Assembly (NCBI RefSeq): GCF_036924515.1 | Contig: NZ_JAZHRR010000001.1 | Span: 6,481,001-6,545,000 of the forward strand | Length of the DNA stretch: 64,000 nucleotides | From: Bradyrhizobium sp. AZCC 1610 | GTDB taxonomy: Bacteria; Pseudomonadota; Alphaproteobacteria; Rhizobiales; Xanthobacteraceae | Direction: 5' to 3' | Shown here: one piece after another, positions 27,826 to 36,875 of the stretch | Layout: every line of letters starts with the position of its first letter | Position numbering within the stretch: the stretch's first letter is position 1 | Notes under the pieces: model-generated | The model's database searches: none | What the model saw: only the letters and a program-made list of their open reading frames with translations | What the model was told of the DNA's origin: nothing | Made by a program: the position numbers and the translations under genes

Positions 27826-28484
27826 ACCCTATCCGCATTACCCTGACTGATGATCATCCGCTGGTACTGGCCGGCATGAAGGCCCTGCTCGAACCGGTCG
27901 AGGACATTACGATTGTGGGCGAAGCGACCGACGGGAAAGCTGCAATAGAGATGATCAGCCAAGCCATGCCCGATATCGCTGTCCTGGACATCTCGCTACC
28001 GGGTCTCGGCGGGATCGAGCTTGCGCGAAGAATCTCGGCTGATTTCCCGACCGTTCGGCTGTTGGCCCTGACCGTGCATGAGGACCGTGCCTACGTACAG
28101 CCGATGATGCAGGCCGGAGCACGCGGCTACCTCCTGAAACGCTCGGCCGCCGACGAACTGGTGCGCGCGATCCGCGCCGTCGCCGGTGGCGGGCTTTACC
28201 TCGACCCCGCTATCGCCGAGAAGGCCCTACCCTCCGGCTCCGGCGAACATCGATCACCGGGCAAAGCCGCCCAACTCGAACTGACTCCTCGCGAGACCGA
28301 GGTTCTCCGTTTCATTGCCCAGGGGTTCAGCAACAAGGAAATCGCCGCCCGTCTGGACGTCAGCGTCAAGACGGTCGAAACGCACAAATCCAGGGCTGTG
28401 GAAAAGCTGGGGCTGTTTACGCGGGCTGACATCGTACGTTACGGCATTTCTCAAGGGTGGCTTGAGCATTCTCCGAAGGGTTGA
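27822..28484 (+). CDS. NarL/FixJ-family response regulator, paralogue of the first
   Basis: The protein has 220 residues with a GTG start overlapping the kinase stop (27822-27825). The receiver has D10/D11, D56 in AVLDISLPG, T84 and K106. The LuxR-type helix-turn-helix at about 155-215 contains LTPRETEVLRFIAQGFSNKEIAARL and SVKTVETHKSRAVEKLGLFTRADIVRYGI. That recognition region is nearly the same as in the regulator at 4829-5482, so both may bind the same DNA element. Cross-talk or hetero-regulation between the two systems is plausible. Confidence 0.95.
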   Translation: MNPIRITLTDDHPLVLAGMKALLEPVEDITIVGEATDGKAAIEMISQAMPDIAVLDISLPGLGGIELARRISADFPTVRLLALTVHEDRAYVQPMMQAGARGYLLKRSAADELVRAIRAVAGGGLYLDPAIAEKALPSGSGEHRSPGKAAQLELTPRETEVLRFIAQGFSNKEIAARLDVSVKTVETHKSRAVEKLGLFTRADIVRYGISQGWLEHSPKG

Positions 28485-28804
28485 TGTCGGCCGCGGCGAC
28501 TATCAAAGGACGACCGGCGCGCCCGCCTCTCTTTTGAGAATCGAACCCAGCCGTTGATTAGTTCGGGAATGAGCTTAGCAGCGCGGCCACTCCGAAACCG
28601 ACGGTCGCGGCATTCTGTTCCTGGCTTCTGGCAATACCGCTGTTGTGGCGGGCTCTATCTTTGATCTCAACCCGCGGCAACAAGCGCGCGTTTGGATCTA
28701 ACCGTTCGCTTTCACATCTGTACGCATCTGTACCGTCGCTGATTGCAACCAAGCTGCGCGCTTACGAATTGGTCGCATGCAGTGCACGACAACGGAGGTG
28801 AAAC
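28485..28804. other. Intergenic region, no supported gene
   Basis: No coding frame or clear promoter was recognised. The BA14K gene's GGAGGTGAAAC site lies at the right end. Confidence 0.45.
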
Positions 28805-29185
28805 ATGAGATTCAATCGGACTTTGCGAATTGCGGCCATTGCGTCCGTTGCATCCTTTTCGGGCGTCGGCTCCGTCGCGGCAGCTCCGGTGACGGTGCAA
28901 AACAGTCCCGAAGGTGCGGGCCACATCGTTGACGTCGGCTGGCGAGGCAGTGGCTGGCACCACGGACGGCACCATTACGGCGGGCGACACGGCTATCCGC
29001 ACTACTATGGCTGGGGCCCGGCCATCGGCGGCTTTGCAGCAGGTGCAGCGATCGGCGGTGCTATTGCCAACAGTCGTGCCCAGGCTCTGGAAAATGACGC
29101 GTACTGTTCGCAGCGGTTCAAATCGTATGACCCGCGGTCGGGAACATATCTGGGCTATGATGGACTGCGTCACCCCTGCCCGTAG
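28805..29185 (+). CDS. BA14K-family exported protein
   Basis: The protein has 126 residues. A signal peptide ends near SVAAAP (about 28). A His/Gly/Tyr-rich stretch follows (WHHGRHHYGGRHGYPHYYGW). A glycine-zipper-like hydrophobic segment (AIGGFAAGAAIGGAIANS) precedes the C-terminal BA14K signature: YCSQRFKSYDPRSGTYLGYDGLRHPCP. BA14K proteins were described in Brucella as immunoreactive, lectin-like envelope proteins. A perfect GGAGG lies upstream of the ATG. A broken second copy is at 33335-33791. Confidence 0.88.
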   Translation: MRFNRTLRIAAIASVASFSGVGSVAAAPVTVQNSPEGAGHIVDVGWRGSGWHHGRHHYGGRHGYPHYYGWGPAIGGFAAGAAIGGAIANSRAQALENDAYCSQRFKSYDPRSGTYLGYDGLRHPCP

Positions 29186-29408
29186 CGCTTGTCTAGAAGA
29201 GGCCGTTAGGAGGGCGAAGCCGATTTGAGGACTCGCGCGGCGGCGCCACGCGCAGATAGAGGCAAAACTCGCCGTTTTCCTCAGCCAGCGAAGACGTCCA
29301 GAAACGGGCGTCGCCATCCTTATTTCAGATTCAAGGAGATTGCCAACATGAAATTCATCCTGGGCTTGATTTGGAAATGGTCGTGCAGCAGGTATCTCGC
29401 CGTCATCG

Positions 29409-29672
29409 ATGCTCAAACGCGCAACGTGCGTCACTCAGGAGCTTCGTGCCAGCGCGGACCGCGAAATCACGGATCTGTTAGCGGAGGCGAACTCCGAGTC
29501 TGAGCAAATTCGAGGTCAAGGTGACACCGAGCGAAACGCGATCTTCGCTCCAGCTTTCGGCCGGGATCCCGATTTCTCTCTGCTTACAGGTCCGCCTGCC
29601 CGGTGCTCATCTGGGTTCGGCAGGCCTGCCATTGTGCGCTACGTAGACGAGCTGAGCCATACGGGCTCCTAG
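29409..29672 (+). pseudogene. hflC: hflC C-terminal remnant
   Basis: Residues 12-56 of this frame read LRASADREITDLLAEANSESEQ and then IRGQGDTERNAIFAPAFGRDPDF. This is the conserved coiled-coil and GxGDAERNxIFAxAFGxDPxFF end of HflC, the membrane partner of HflK that modulates the FtsH protease. The N-terminal membrane anchor and SPFH domain are missing. The final FYRSMxAY segment is replaced by unrelated sequence. It is a fragment. Confidence 0.65.
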
Positions 29673-29876
29673 TCCCCCATTCTTTTGCACCAGCAGTACC
29701 CTCCAATTCGACGGCTGAGTCGGAATCGACAGTGCGTACACCAGCGTACAATCTATCAGCACGACAGTGGAGCTTTCTTTAGCGATCGCGGTTATTGCGT
29801 CGAGGTTTCGTCTCCGTCGATACAAGCAGAGTCAAGACGCTGACGATGGACCGATAAGCAGTGAGGAGATCACAAT

Positions 29877-30323
29877 ATGGCTAGCGCCCAGTTACTGGGG
29901 CGGCGTTGGCGAGAATATCGTCCTTCAAAAGCGGCTCTATTCTGGAGCTGCGTGGGCTCTGTCGTCGTCGCACTGATCATCGGTTTCACGTGGGGCGGCT
30001 GGGTAACCGGCGGGACAGCCAGGGAGATGGCCGACAAGGCCGTCCGGGACGCACGCGCTGAGCTCGCGGCGAATGTTTGCGTTCAGCGTTTCGCCGACGC
30101 GTCCGATGCGCGCGCTCAACTCACGGCCCTTAAGAATACCAGCTCTTGGCAGCGTGATGATTTCATTGAGAAGGGGGGATGGGCCAAGCTCCCCGGCTTG
30201 GACAAGCCGGTCGCCGCCGCCGCAGAACGTTGCGCTGAGCGACTTGCCGCGATGGACGCGACGGAGCTTTCTCAAGCCAACCAAGACATGCGGTCTGGCG
30301 AGAGACGCACCTCCGTTCAGTAG
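29877..30323 (+). CDS. Single-pass membrane protein of unknown function
   Basis: The protein has 148 residues. A cytoplasmic basic start (LLGRRWREYRPSK) precedes one membrane helix at about 24-45. A helical C-terminal domain follows with two cysteines (ANVCVQRF and AERCAERL), in a pattern seen in small rhizobial membrane proteins (GGTAREMADKAVRDARAELAAN, GWAKLPG). GAGGAG lies about 8 bases before the ATG. No named family is known to me. Neighbouring genes are unrelated or broken. Confidence 0.7.
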   Translation: MASAQLLGRRWREYRPSKAALFWSCVGSVVVALIIGFTWGGWVTGGTAREMADKAVRDARAELAANVCVQRFADASDARAQLTALKNTSSWQRDDFIEKGGWAKLPGLDKPVAAAAERCAERLAAMDATELSQANQDMRSGERRTSVQ

Positions 30324-30896
30324 GTCCACCGCACTGCATGCAAGTTCACTCGAGCGAAGGCGATCGGATGAAATTGGCTGCGCGACCTGTCGGCCTGTTC
30401 TACCCCGTCTCCGCCTATAACGCCGCGCCGGCGGCGGGGCGACCATCTTCACCTTCGACATGACGCCATATCGAAGGGCTAGCCTTCGGCCTTCCTGGTC
30501 TTGGAAGCGTCCCTCATCTTCGGGACGCATTGTCAGCCCGCCTCAGAGCTGCATGTCCTGATGGCGGGCAGTTCGGCAGTACTAAACGTGCACGTACCGT
30601 TGGTTTCTCACGTTCCACAACTCTGCCAACGAGCGACGAAGTTGGTACGCAATCGCACCAATCCACTTTGCGACATGAGTTTGACTTACCTTCGACCAAG
30701 AGAACTTGAAAAGCTTGCCGCGCGCACTGGACTAAACGTTGATAGGTCCCTATCTCGATGCCGCCGATGTTGATGTCGTGGGCTAAGGATTGCGGGCCGC
30801 CTGCGACGTGTTCGCACGACCTCGCAAATGCAAAAAATAGTTGCGGCTCTTGGTGTCCGAGTTCTGATGCTGCCTTGCTCCAAATCTTCAGTCGAG
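30324..30896. other. No supported gene
   Basis: Only short frames on both strands occur here, without motifs. The frame of the next gene is open from 30828, but its plausible start is later. Confidence 0.4.
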
Positions 30897-31112
30897 ATGG
30901 AAATGCCGCTCGTCAAAGAATGCGCTTACACGATCTTGGTACAGTACGAACAAGCTCAGACCGAATTGATAGGAAAGGCAGTTGTGCTCAGCGATGGAAA
31001 AGCAGGAACAATCGACGGACTCTTCTTGGACGAATTGCACGGCTTGCGCATTTCGGTCAGCGGCCACGCCGGACAATGGCCTATTTCGACGATTAAGCTT
31101 ATACAGAATTAG
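30897..31112 (+). CDS. Small hypothetical protein, possible beta-barrel fold
   Basis: From ATG 30897 it encodes 71 residues. The text (IGKAVVLSDGKAGTIDGLFLDELHGLRISV, then GQWPISTIKLIQ) suggests alternating strands, like PRC-barrel or similar small beta proteins, but I cannot assign it firmly. Longer starts (30828) are possible. There is no operon context. Confidence 0.42.
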   Translation: MEMPLVKECAYTILVQYEQAQTELIGKAVVLSDGKAGTIDGLFLDELHGLRISVSGHAGQWPISTIKLIQN

Positions 31113-31354
31113 CTCCAGAGTCGGTTTGCCAGCCGCCTAATTCGCGCGCCGCGCCCCCTACTCCTACCTGTATCCCTCGCGATCAAAACAAAGCTGATCT
31201 CATCGTCCGCGTAGAGTTAGGACCGAGAACGACGATGCATTTGTTCCGCATCTACTTAGCCTTGCCATCTGTTTGCCTTCGACTGCGTTACGACACTCGT
31301 CCATTTTCGTTGGATACATGCAGGCCGCATCAAGGTCGACACGTGGTCAACCTC

Positions 31355-31582
31355 GTGAGTGAGGAGATGATGCACGCCGCGATACAACAGCTGACGACTG
31401 AAACCCGCCAAGCCGATCCGCTGCCTCCACCCGTGTTGGACAAACGACGCGGCTACCTGCAGCAGCTCGACGAGCACGGATTGGCCGACCTACGCAGGCG
31501 ACACGCCTTCTTCACAGCTATCGTAACGGGCGGCGTGCTCCGGGCGCTGGAGCTACAAAACCCGATTCCAGATCGCGAGTAG
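31355..31582 (+). CDS. Small hypothetical protein
   Basis: The protein has 75 residues if it starts at GTG 31355, or 71 from ATG 31367. The frame is open from 31235. The sequence is helical and charged (AAIQQLTTETRQ, GYLQQLDEHGLADLRRRHAFFTAIVTGGVLRALEL). A GAGGAG lies just before ATG 31367, slightly too close. I do not recognise it. Confidence 0.42.
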   Translation: MSEEMMHAAIQQLTTETRQADPLPPPVLDKRRGYLQQLDEHGLADLRRRHAFFTAIVTGGVLRALELQNPIPDRE

Positions 31583-31739
31583 CGTGCTTGGGGAAAGAAG
31601 AGATGTTTGCAGTGGTGCGAAAACGTACCGTCTATCGAAAGTGCAGGCGAACTTTCTCGCGACGTTCGGCTTTTATCGACCTGCTCTCAGAAATCCATTT
31701 GAGCGAGACCGTCTTCATAATCCTATGGGAGAAATGACG

Positions 31740-31868
31740 ATGCGCTTGGCCCTGACAATCCTTTTTACGGCGATGTTCATAGCGATTGCGGTGGCCGGCA
31801 TACTGCTGGCGCCGGCACCGTCGGACGCTGCACCAGTGGTTGCCGAGACGCTGCCTGTCAGCCGCTAA
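31740..31868 (+). CDS. Small membrane or exported protein
   Basis: The protein has 42 residues, almost all hydrophobic (MRLALTILFTAMFIAIAVA, then GILLAPAPSDAAPV). GGGAGAA sits about 7 bases before ATG 31740. It could be a single-pass peptide or an exported peptide cut after SDAAP. No family is recognised. Confidence 0.45.
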   Translation: MRLALTILFTAMFIAIAVAGILLAPAPSDAAPVVAETLPVSR

Positions 31869-33334
31869 CATCGCGAGCGATAACTTGCAGCCGACGATGG
31901 CCGCTCTGCACCGACGACTCCAGCTATTCTGCCTTAGAACACAGCCTCACCGGCCAACAAGGCGACGAGAGCTGCAAAAGCAGCCACCTGGCAATGGTCG
32001 CGGCGTCTGATGCTAGGATAGATGCCTAGTCGAAGAGGCTTGCATATTCGAAACGTCAGCGTCTTTCAGCGCAATCGACGCCAAACTGGAACTGCGGCAA
32101 TCCTTGCCGCCGCTCCCTGACCTCGCCTCGGGACAGGATGCGGATGATTCCCGATAATCTTGGTGATCAGGAACTGTCGCGAACGACGCTGGTCTTGATC
32201 TAGATCGTAGAAAACGTAAAGCGAAATCGATCGTCGAGGGCTGCTATTCGTCCCCTCAACCCGCGGAGATTTTACAACGCAGTTCGTCACCCAGAGTGGT
32301 TCGGAAAGCTATACCACCGAGCGGGCTTATACGTCTTAAAGAACTTGGTGCCTCTGACTTATGCAACCTAGGTGCGTGACAGCGCTAGGCGTTTGCTAAA
32401 GAGCCAACGACGAAGACTATCATCTGCGACTCTCGCGAAAAGAAATGCCCCAACTCCGAGTAAGGAGTTGGGGCCTTGGGCTTTCAGAGGAACTGCCATC
32501 CGTGGGGGACAGATGGCAACCCAGACATACCACGAAGGCTCAACTCTGCAGATCACGATTGCGAACCTTGGTACGCTATCAGACATCTGTCGTAGCGCGT
32601 AGTCGCGGTGAGAGGGCTGGGTTCTCCTTCTATCTGCGCTGTCCGGCGCGAATTGGATTTCAGGGCAAGATTCAGCCGCGCCTCGGCTTTGGCTTCAAAG
32701 CAAGGGTGACAGATCCTCCGTGATCGCAAGCTGGCCTCAGACACAGCATCTGCGCGAAATCAACCTCGTGACCATGCGGCGGCAGGGTGCGCATCGGCTT
32801 CCCGTTATTGGACGCTTTATGAAATCCGTTCTACGCCGGGCGGCTGCCAGCTTCCGTTGCCAATCGGCAGTATCGAAGGCGGTTCCGTTTTCGGCCAGTT
32901 TTGAGCTGCTCAGTGATCTGGCCGCTCTGAATGGCGGCGAACGCCACTAAGACTATGTCTCTCAACATCCATAAGGCGAACATCAGGATTGCAATCCATC
33001 CAACGCGAAGGGTCCGGCCGATCCCACGAAGATGATGTGCTGCCTTTCCTCCACCGTGAGGAGTACTTGAACTGGCAGGTGGGCAGAACGCGACTCTTCA
33101 TCCCTGGGATAAACGATAAAACATCAAGTAAGGACGCGGACTTTGTTCGCGACCAACCGTTTGTCATGGGAATTTCGAGCTTTCTCTTTGAGACACCCAA
33201 TTCGGGGGCAAGCCCAGACCAGGCGAGCTTTCCCAGCGCGCTCTCTCTTCTGTACGTATGCGTACCTTCATTGATGCAACCACCCGTAATGCGATGGATT
33301 GACTTTGGTCAGTGCAAAGCACAGGGGAAAAGAT
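31869..33334. other. Long stretch without a supported gene
   Basis: This is about 1.5 kb of short conflicting frames. The plus frame 32989-33417 and minus frames at 32066-32290 and 32910-33200 were considered, but none shows a family motif. A perfect hairpin at 32447-32474 and a 7-bp one at 32494-32518 are the only structures noted. It is probably decayed DNA, or it may hide a small RNA. Confidence 0.4.
32447..32474. terminator. Perfect 11-bp hairpin, terminator-like
   Basis: GCCCCAACTCC (32447-32457) pairs exactly with GGAGTTGGGGC (32464-32474) over the loop GAGTAA. An A-rich run (gaaaagaaat) precedes it, and cttgggcttt follows rather than a pure T-run. It looks like an intrinsic terminator of rhizobial style, but no gene ends just before it. 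An untranslated RNA could end here. Confidence 0.45.
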
Positions 33335-33791
33335 ATGTTCAATCGCAGTTTGCGAGCCGCGGCCGTCATCTTTCCGCGCTGGCGCGTTTGCCGGCTCAGC
33401 CTTGGCAGCTCCCTTGATCGCGGGCACGGGCGTCGCCCCTGAGGTGGATACAGCCGTCAAGCTCCAATGGCGCGGCGGACGCTAGCACCATGGCTGACGG
33501 CACATGGTTGGCGACATGACTATCATCGCCACTACGGCTTGGGGGCCGGCGGTAGGCGGGCTTGCCGCGGGCGCAATCATTGGGGGCGCTATCGCCAACA
33601 GCAAGGCGCAGGCGGCCCAAAATGACGCCTACTGTTTCCAACGCTTCAAATCCTGTGATCCGACCTCAGGGACTTACCTTGACTATGACGGACAGCGTCG
33701 TCCTTGTCCTAACTGCCATGGCCTTCGGCAACGCCACGGCACAATTCATGAGTATGCTCAGCCGATCGAAGATGAACTGAACGGCAATTAG
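33335..33791 (+). pseudogene. BA14K-family gene remnant
   Basis: The ATG at 33335 starts FNRSLRAAAV, like the intact gene (RFNRTLRIAAI). Frames then shift: the signal-peptide end AGSALAAPLIAG is in another frame. The His-rich segment is out of frame and contains a stop. The frame from about 33540 restores WGPAVGGLAAGAIIGGAIANS and YCFQRFKSCDPTSGTYLDYDG, ending QRRPCP. The normal stop after that signature is lost, so the frame runs on to 33791. It is a broken paralogue of the gene at 28805-29185. Confidence 0.8.
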
Positions 33792-33844
33792 CCGCCGTTT
33801 CAGCTCTCCATTCCGAGTGGCGACATGTCTGTTAAGGTTATGCC

Positions 33845-34450
33845 ATGCTCCGCAGGAATTCAGCAGCCGATTGGATGGCATAAGGCACCGCCGGTGCCAT
33901 GGTGGGATTTGGGGCGGCGCTCGCGGCAGGCGGCACCTGGTTGGTCGCGTCGGGCGGGTCGTTCTACTATATGCTGGTCGGTGTCGGGCTTATCGTATCA
34001 GGTTATCTGTTGGGCCAACGTCGGGCCGAGGGAGCCTGGATCTACCTGCTGGCCTTCCTGCTCACCCTGGTTTGGACTTGGTGGGAAGTCGGTGCGAACC
34101 GCTGGGATCTATTTGCTCGGATCCTCGGACCGGCCTTGCTGTTAATTTGCGTGATTGCGATCACCCCAACACTGCGGACATATCGACATGACTACGAAGC
34201 TGCCGCAACTATTGCAGTCGGTCTCCTGCTCTTAATCGGAGCAATCCTCGTACTGGTGGGTCCCTTTGGCAAGCCGAATGCCGAGGCTGGCGCCGCCCTT
34301 CCGCCGCCAGGCATGAAAATGGAGGAGCCCTCGCCGCAGCGAGCGGATTGGCCCTCATATGGCGGCGGCTACCGCGCACGCCGTTATTCTCCCCTAGATC
34401 GAATCAATTGCGAAAGAGGTATCGAACAAAGTTTGGGTGTTCCCATTGCA
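33845..34450 (+). pseudogene. gcd: Membrane-bound PQQ glucose dehydrogenase N-terminal remnant
   Basis: The first twelve codons (from ATG 33845) end in an in-frame TAA (33881), and the frame then continues. It encodes four to five membrane helices (GTWLVASGGSFYYMLVG, AWIYLLAFLLTLVWTWWEVG, LFARILGPALLLICVIAI) and then DWPSYGGGYRARRYSPLDRIN. This is the N-terminal membrane domain and first blade of quinoprotein glucose dehydrogenase (gcd). The remaining roughly 600 residues of the beta-propeller, with the PQQ and calcium sites, are missing. The frame continues to 34855 with unrelated sequence. It cannot be a working enzyme. Confidence 0.8.
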
Positions 34451-34727
34451 GACATCGTGCGCATGCGCCTTGTGGCTATCGGCGAGGCCATCGAGCACGG
34501 AGCCTATCGTGGACGCCGCGCCGAAGAAGAATGCACCGGTAGCGGTACACTACAAGGTCGGAATCGATCGCGCGCGCAGGACCGTAAGGCGTGCAGCGTC
34601 CGCCGCCACTTGGCGTCATGTCTCCGAGCTGCCCATAAGGCACACGGTCACGCGCGGGCATTGGCGGCGGTTCATCCTGGCCGGGCAGCAGCCCTCCTTT
34701 CCGTTTCGCCTAACTTAGGCAAAAACA

Positions 34728-35246
34728 TTACGCGGCGCTGCGACGTCCCGGGCCCCGCGGCCGCGTATCCGTCGTGCCGGCCGCCCTTTGTTCGGGGGCA
34801 TCGAGGACAGCCACCCGATGGCGGTACACCATCTCCCAGCCCTTCCAGCCGGTGAATAGCAGGATGCCAACCACGACAAAAGACAACACTGCGCCCCATG
34901 GCCTGATCGCGGATTCGGCGCCTTGGCTGTAGCGGAGTGCGAAGTTGACCAGCGCGATGACCACCGCAGTCAGGTTGCCGATCATGTGATACCAGGCATC
35001 GGACAAGGCGCGGATACGGGGTTCGCTGAAGAAATCCGCAAAGCCTGCCAGAGCGGCGAGAAGCGCCATCACGATCGCGGCGCCGATCAGCCACATGGAC
35101 GCTCTCGCCCAGAAGCTGTCGCCGGTACCTAGGAATCCCAAGTCGCTGACGAATGCACCGACGAGGAATGCAACCGGGAACGGGATGAGCATTGGATGAA
35201 GGGGATGATTTCCGATCTTTGCAGTGCTTTGGGGGTTAGCAGGCAT
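34728..35246 (-). CDS. DUF2231 membrane protein
   Basis: The protein has 172 residues from ATG 35246, preceded by GAGGTGCT. It begins with the DUF2231 hallmark IGNHPLHPMLIPFPVA. Four membrane helices follow (about 22-40, 47-70, 85-105, 118-138). The family is widespread and often predicted to bind heme or to work with redox or stress proteins; the function is unproven. An EcfG-like promoter lies 32 bases upstream, so stress induction is likely. The end overlaps the run-on frame of the gcd remnant on the other strand. Confidence 0.88.
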   Translation of the reverse strand: MPANPQSTAKIGNHPLHPMLIPFPVAFLVGAFVSDLGFLGTGDSFWARASMWLIGAAIVMALLAALAGFADFFSEPRIRALSDAWYHMIGNLTAVVIALVNFALRYSQGAESAIRPWGAVLSFVVVGILLFTGWKGWEMVYRHRVAVLDAPEQRAAGTTDTRPRGPGRRSAA

Positions 35247-35278
35247 AGCAGCACCTCGCGTGGAAAGGGTATCCAATT

Positions 35279-35303
35279 GACGCTAGTTGGTGGGTTTGGT
35301 TCC
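35279..35303 (-). promoter_or_regulatory. Probable EcfG-type stress promoter
   Basis: On the minus strand GGAAC (35299-35303), 16 bases, then CGTC (35279-35282). This is one base from the EcfG consensus GGAAC-N16/17-CGTT. It ends 32 bases before ATG 35246 of the DUF2231 gene, the same distance as the perfect site upstream of the LTXXQ gene. Confidence 0.5.
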
Positions 35304-35526
35304 TGCAGGAAGGTCTTTAGATTATGCCAACGATGATGACGAGCGGCGCGACTAAGGCGAAAGCACGAAGTTCAGTTCACCCGTAAAGCAAGCCACGATA
35401 GGACCAGAAGTCGAATCGGATTGAGCACTATGCCTCCAGACCTTTGGAACTAACGTCAGTTTTCGTTCTTGATAGAGAAAGCTGCTGCGCGGGGGCCTTA
35501 CACTTTCGTTCAAAGGGAGTGCTTAC

Positions 35527-35748
35527 ATGTCAACTCAAATAGTGATGGACCGCTCCGGCGATACTCGGCATACCTTCGATAGCAATGATCACGCTGAGCT
35601 GGCGCTGGCAGAGAAGCGTTTCCTGGAGTTGACGGGCGCTGGCTTCACGGCGGCCGCTCGCTCTGGGCTTGGCGAGCCCCGGGTTATCAAAAATTTCGAT
35701 CCGACCGCGGACGAAACACTGTTCTTTCCGCGGCTGGTTGGCAGCTGA
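35527..35748 (+). CDS. Small conserved-looking hypothetical protein
   Basis: The protein has 73 residues. The order VMDRSGDTRHTFDSND, AEKRFLELTGAGFTAAAR, FDPTADETLFFPRLVG recalls small rhizobial proteins that share a DRxGDTxHxFD start and an ETLFxPRLVGG end, and that are of unknown function. AAGGGAGTG precedes the ATG. It is probably soluble. The next gene begins 8 bases after its stop, so the two may be co-transcribed. Confidence 0.68.
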   Translation: MSTQIVMDRSGDTRHTFDSNDHAELALAEKRFLELTGAGFTAAARSGLGEPRVIKNFDPTADETLFFPRLVGS

Positions 35749-35755
35749 TCAATGC

Positions 35756-36172
35756 ATGTCGCAGATGGCGATGACCATTTCGTTGATCATCATTATACTG
35801 ATGTTGCTGCTTGCTGGGATTCTCGCACAGCATTCCATACAACGTAGTGGTCATGCCCGCGCTCTAAGGCTCCTAAAGCAGTGGCTCTCGCCGGAGCAAC
35901 TCGCCTGCTATGAGCGATTTGCGTATTTCGACGTCATCGGCAGCCATAGCGGCAGCGTCTTTAGGATCCGCCATGGTACGCAGACGAATATTGAGGAACT
36001 GAACAGCGCGGGTGAGGCCGTTTGCCGATGGTGCTTCGGGCCAGTTGGCTATCTAGCGGCCGGTGACGTCATGCTGGCTCAGAAGATTGCCCTCGAAACC
36101 AATGAGCCCGGCGCACTAAGCATCGCCAATCGTTTGATGGGCCCTCACACGTGCCTGCGTGGGATGTACTGA
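35756..36172 (+). CDS. Membrane-anchored hypothetical protein
   Basis: The protein has 138 residues from ATG 35756. One N-terminal membrane helix (about 5-24; ISLIIIILMLLLAGILA) is followed by a soluble domain: LSPEQLACYERFAYFDVIGSHSG, then RIRHGTQTNIEEL and VCRWCFGPVGYLAAGDVMLAQKIALE. The CRWC pair could bind metal. The pattern recalls uncharacterised rhizobial proteins; I cannot name a family. It lies 8 bases after the previous gene. Confidence 0.65.
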   Translation: MSQMAMTISLIIIILMLLLAGILAQHSIQRSGHARALRLLKQWLSPEQLACYERFAYFDVIGSHSGSVFRIRHGTQTNIEELNSAGEAVCRWCFGPVGYLAAGDVMLAQKIALETNEPGALSIANRLMGPHTCLRGMY

Positions 36173-36218
36173 AGGGGGCAGCGACTTTTTGCCCGATGCC
36201 CTAGCCTGTTGAAAGTAA

Positions 36219-36785
36219 CTACCCGCACCGATCCTTGCGTCGAGAGAGCCGTCGCTTCTGCGGCTCGCGGCCGAGCTTGGATTCCAGTTCCAATAAATCG
36301 GTGAAGACATCGGCCTGTCGCCGTAGCTCATCGGCGATCATTGGCGGCTGTCTCGAAATCGTCGAGACCACGGTGACGCGGACGCCGCGGCGCTGCACCG
36401 CTTCGACCAGCGAGCGGAAATCACCATGGCCGGAGAACAGCACGATCTCGTCGACATGCTCCGCGAGCTCCATCGCATCGACCGCGAGCTCGACATGCAT
36501 GTTGCCCTTGATCTTGCGGCGGCCGCTGGCGTCGATAAATTCCTTGGTTGCCTTGGAGACGACGGTGTAGCCATTGTAATCAAGCCACTCGATCAACGGA
36601 CGAGCCGAGGAAGGCTCCCGATCCTCGATGATCGCCGTATAATAGTTCGCGCGCAGCAGCGTTCCGCGGGTCCGGAATTCCGTCAGCAGGCGTTGGTAGT
36701 CGATGTCGAAACCGAGCGCCTTGGCGCTCGCCGAAAGGTTTACTCCATCGATAAGGAGCGCGATCCTATTCTCGCCACCCTTCAT
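36219..36785 (-). CDS. NYN-domain protein, LabA/DUF88 family
   Basis: The protein has 188 residues. The NYN (PIN-like) nuclease fold shows its acidic motifs: IALLIDGVNLSAS near the start, HVELAVDAMELA in the middle, and IVLFSGHGDFRSLVEAVQRRGVRVTVV. The C-terminus holds ELRRQADVFTDLLEL and a basic tail. Such proteins are predicted ribonucleases; LabA-type members act in regulation. The start ATG 36785 gives a normal length. It is convergent with the preceding small gene and not in an operon. Confidence 0.88.
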   Translation of the reverse strand: MKGGENRIALLIDGVNLSASAKALGFDIDYQRLLTEFRTRGTLLRANYYTAIIEDREPSSARPLIEWLDYNGYTVVSKATKEFIDASGRRKIKGNMHVELAVDAMELAEHVDEIVLFSGHGDFRSLVEAVQRRGVRVTVVSTISRQPPMIADELRRQADVFTDLLELESKLGREPQKRRLSRRKDRCG

Positions 36786-36875
36786 ACTTTGCTCATTGTC
36801 ATGATTAGAACAACCAAAGAGTTGTGCGTGCCTTCATCACAGGTTTGACTGAGTAGCCTCGTCAGCGGCAAGCAT

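Noticed and set aside
32195..32208. TTGATCTAGATCGT resembling an Fnr/FixK box
   Set aside because: The second half-site has two mismatches to ATCAA and no gene starts nearby.
33899..34855. Reading the whole 318-codon frame as a functional glucose dehydrogenase
   Set aside because: Only the membrane domain and first few residues of the propeller are present. An in-frame stop precedes it, and the C-terminal 130 codons are unrelated.
35446..35467. GGAAC followed by CGTT upstream of the gene at 35527
   Set aside because: Only 13 bases separate the two parts, too short for an EcfG promoter.
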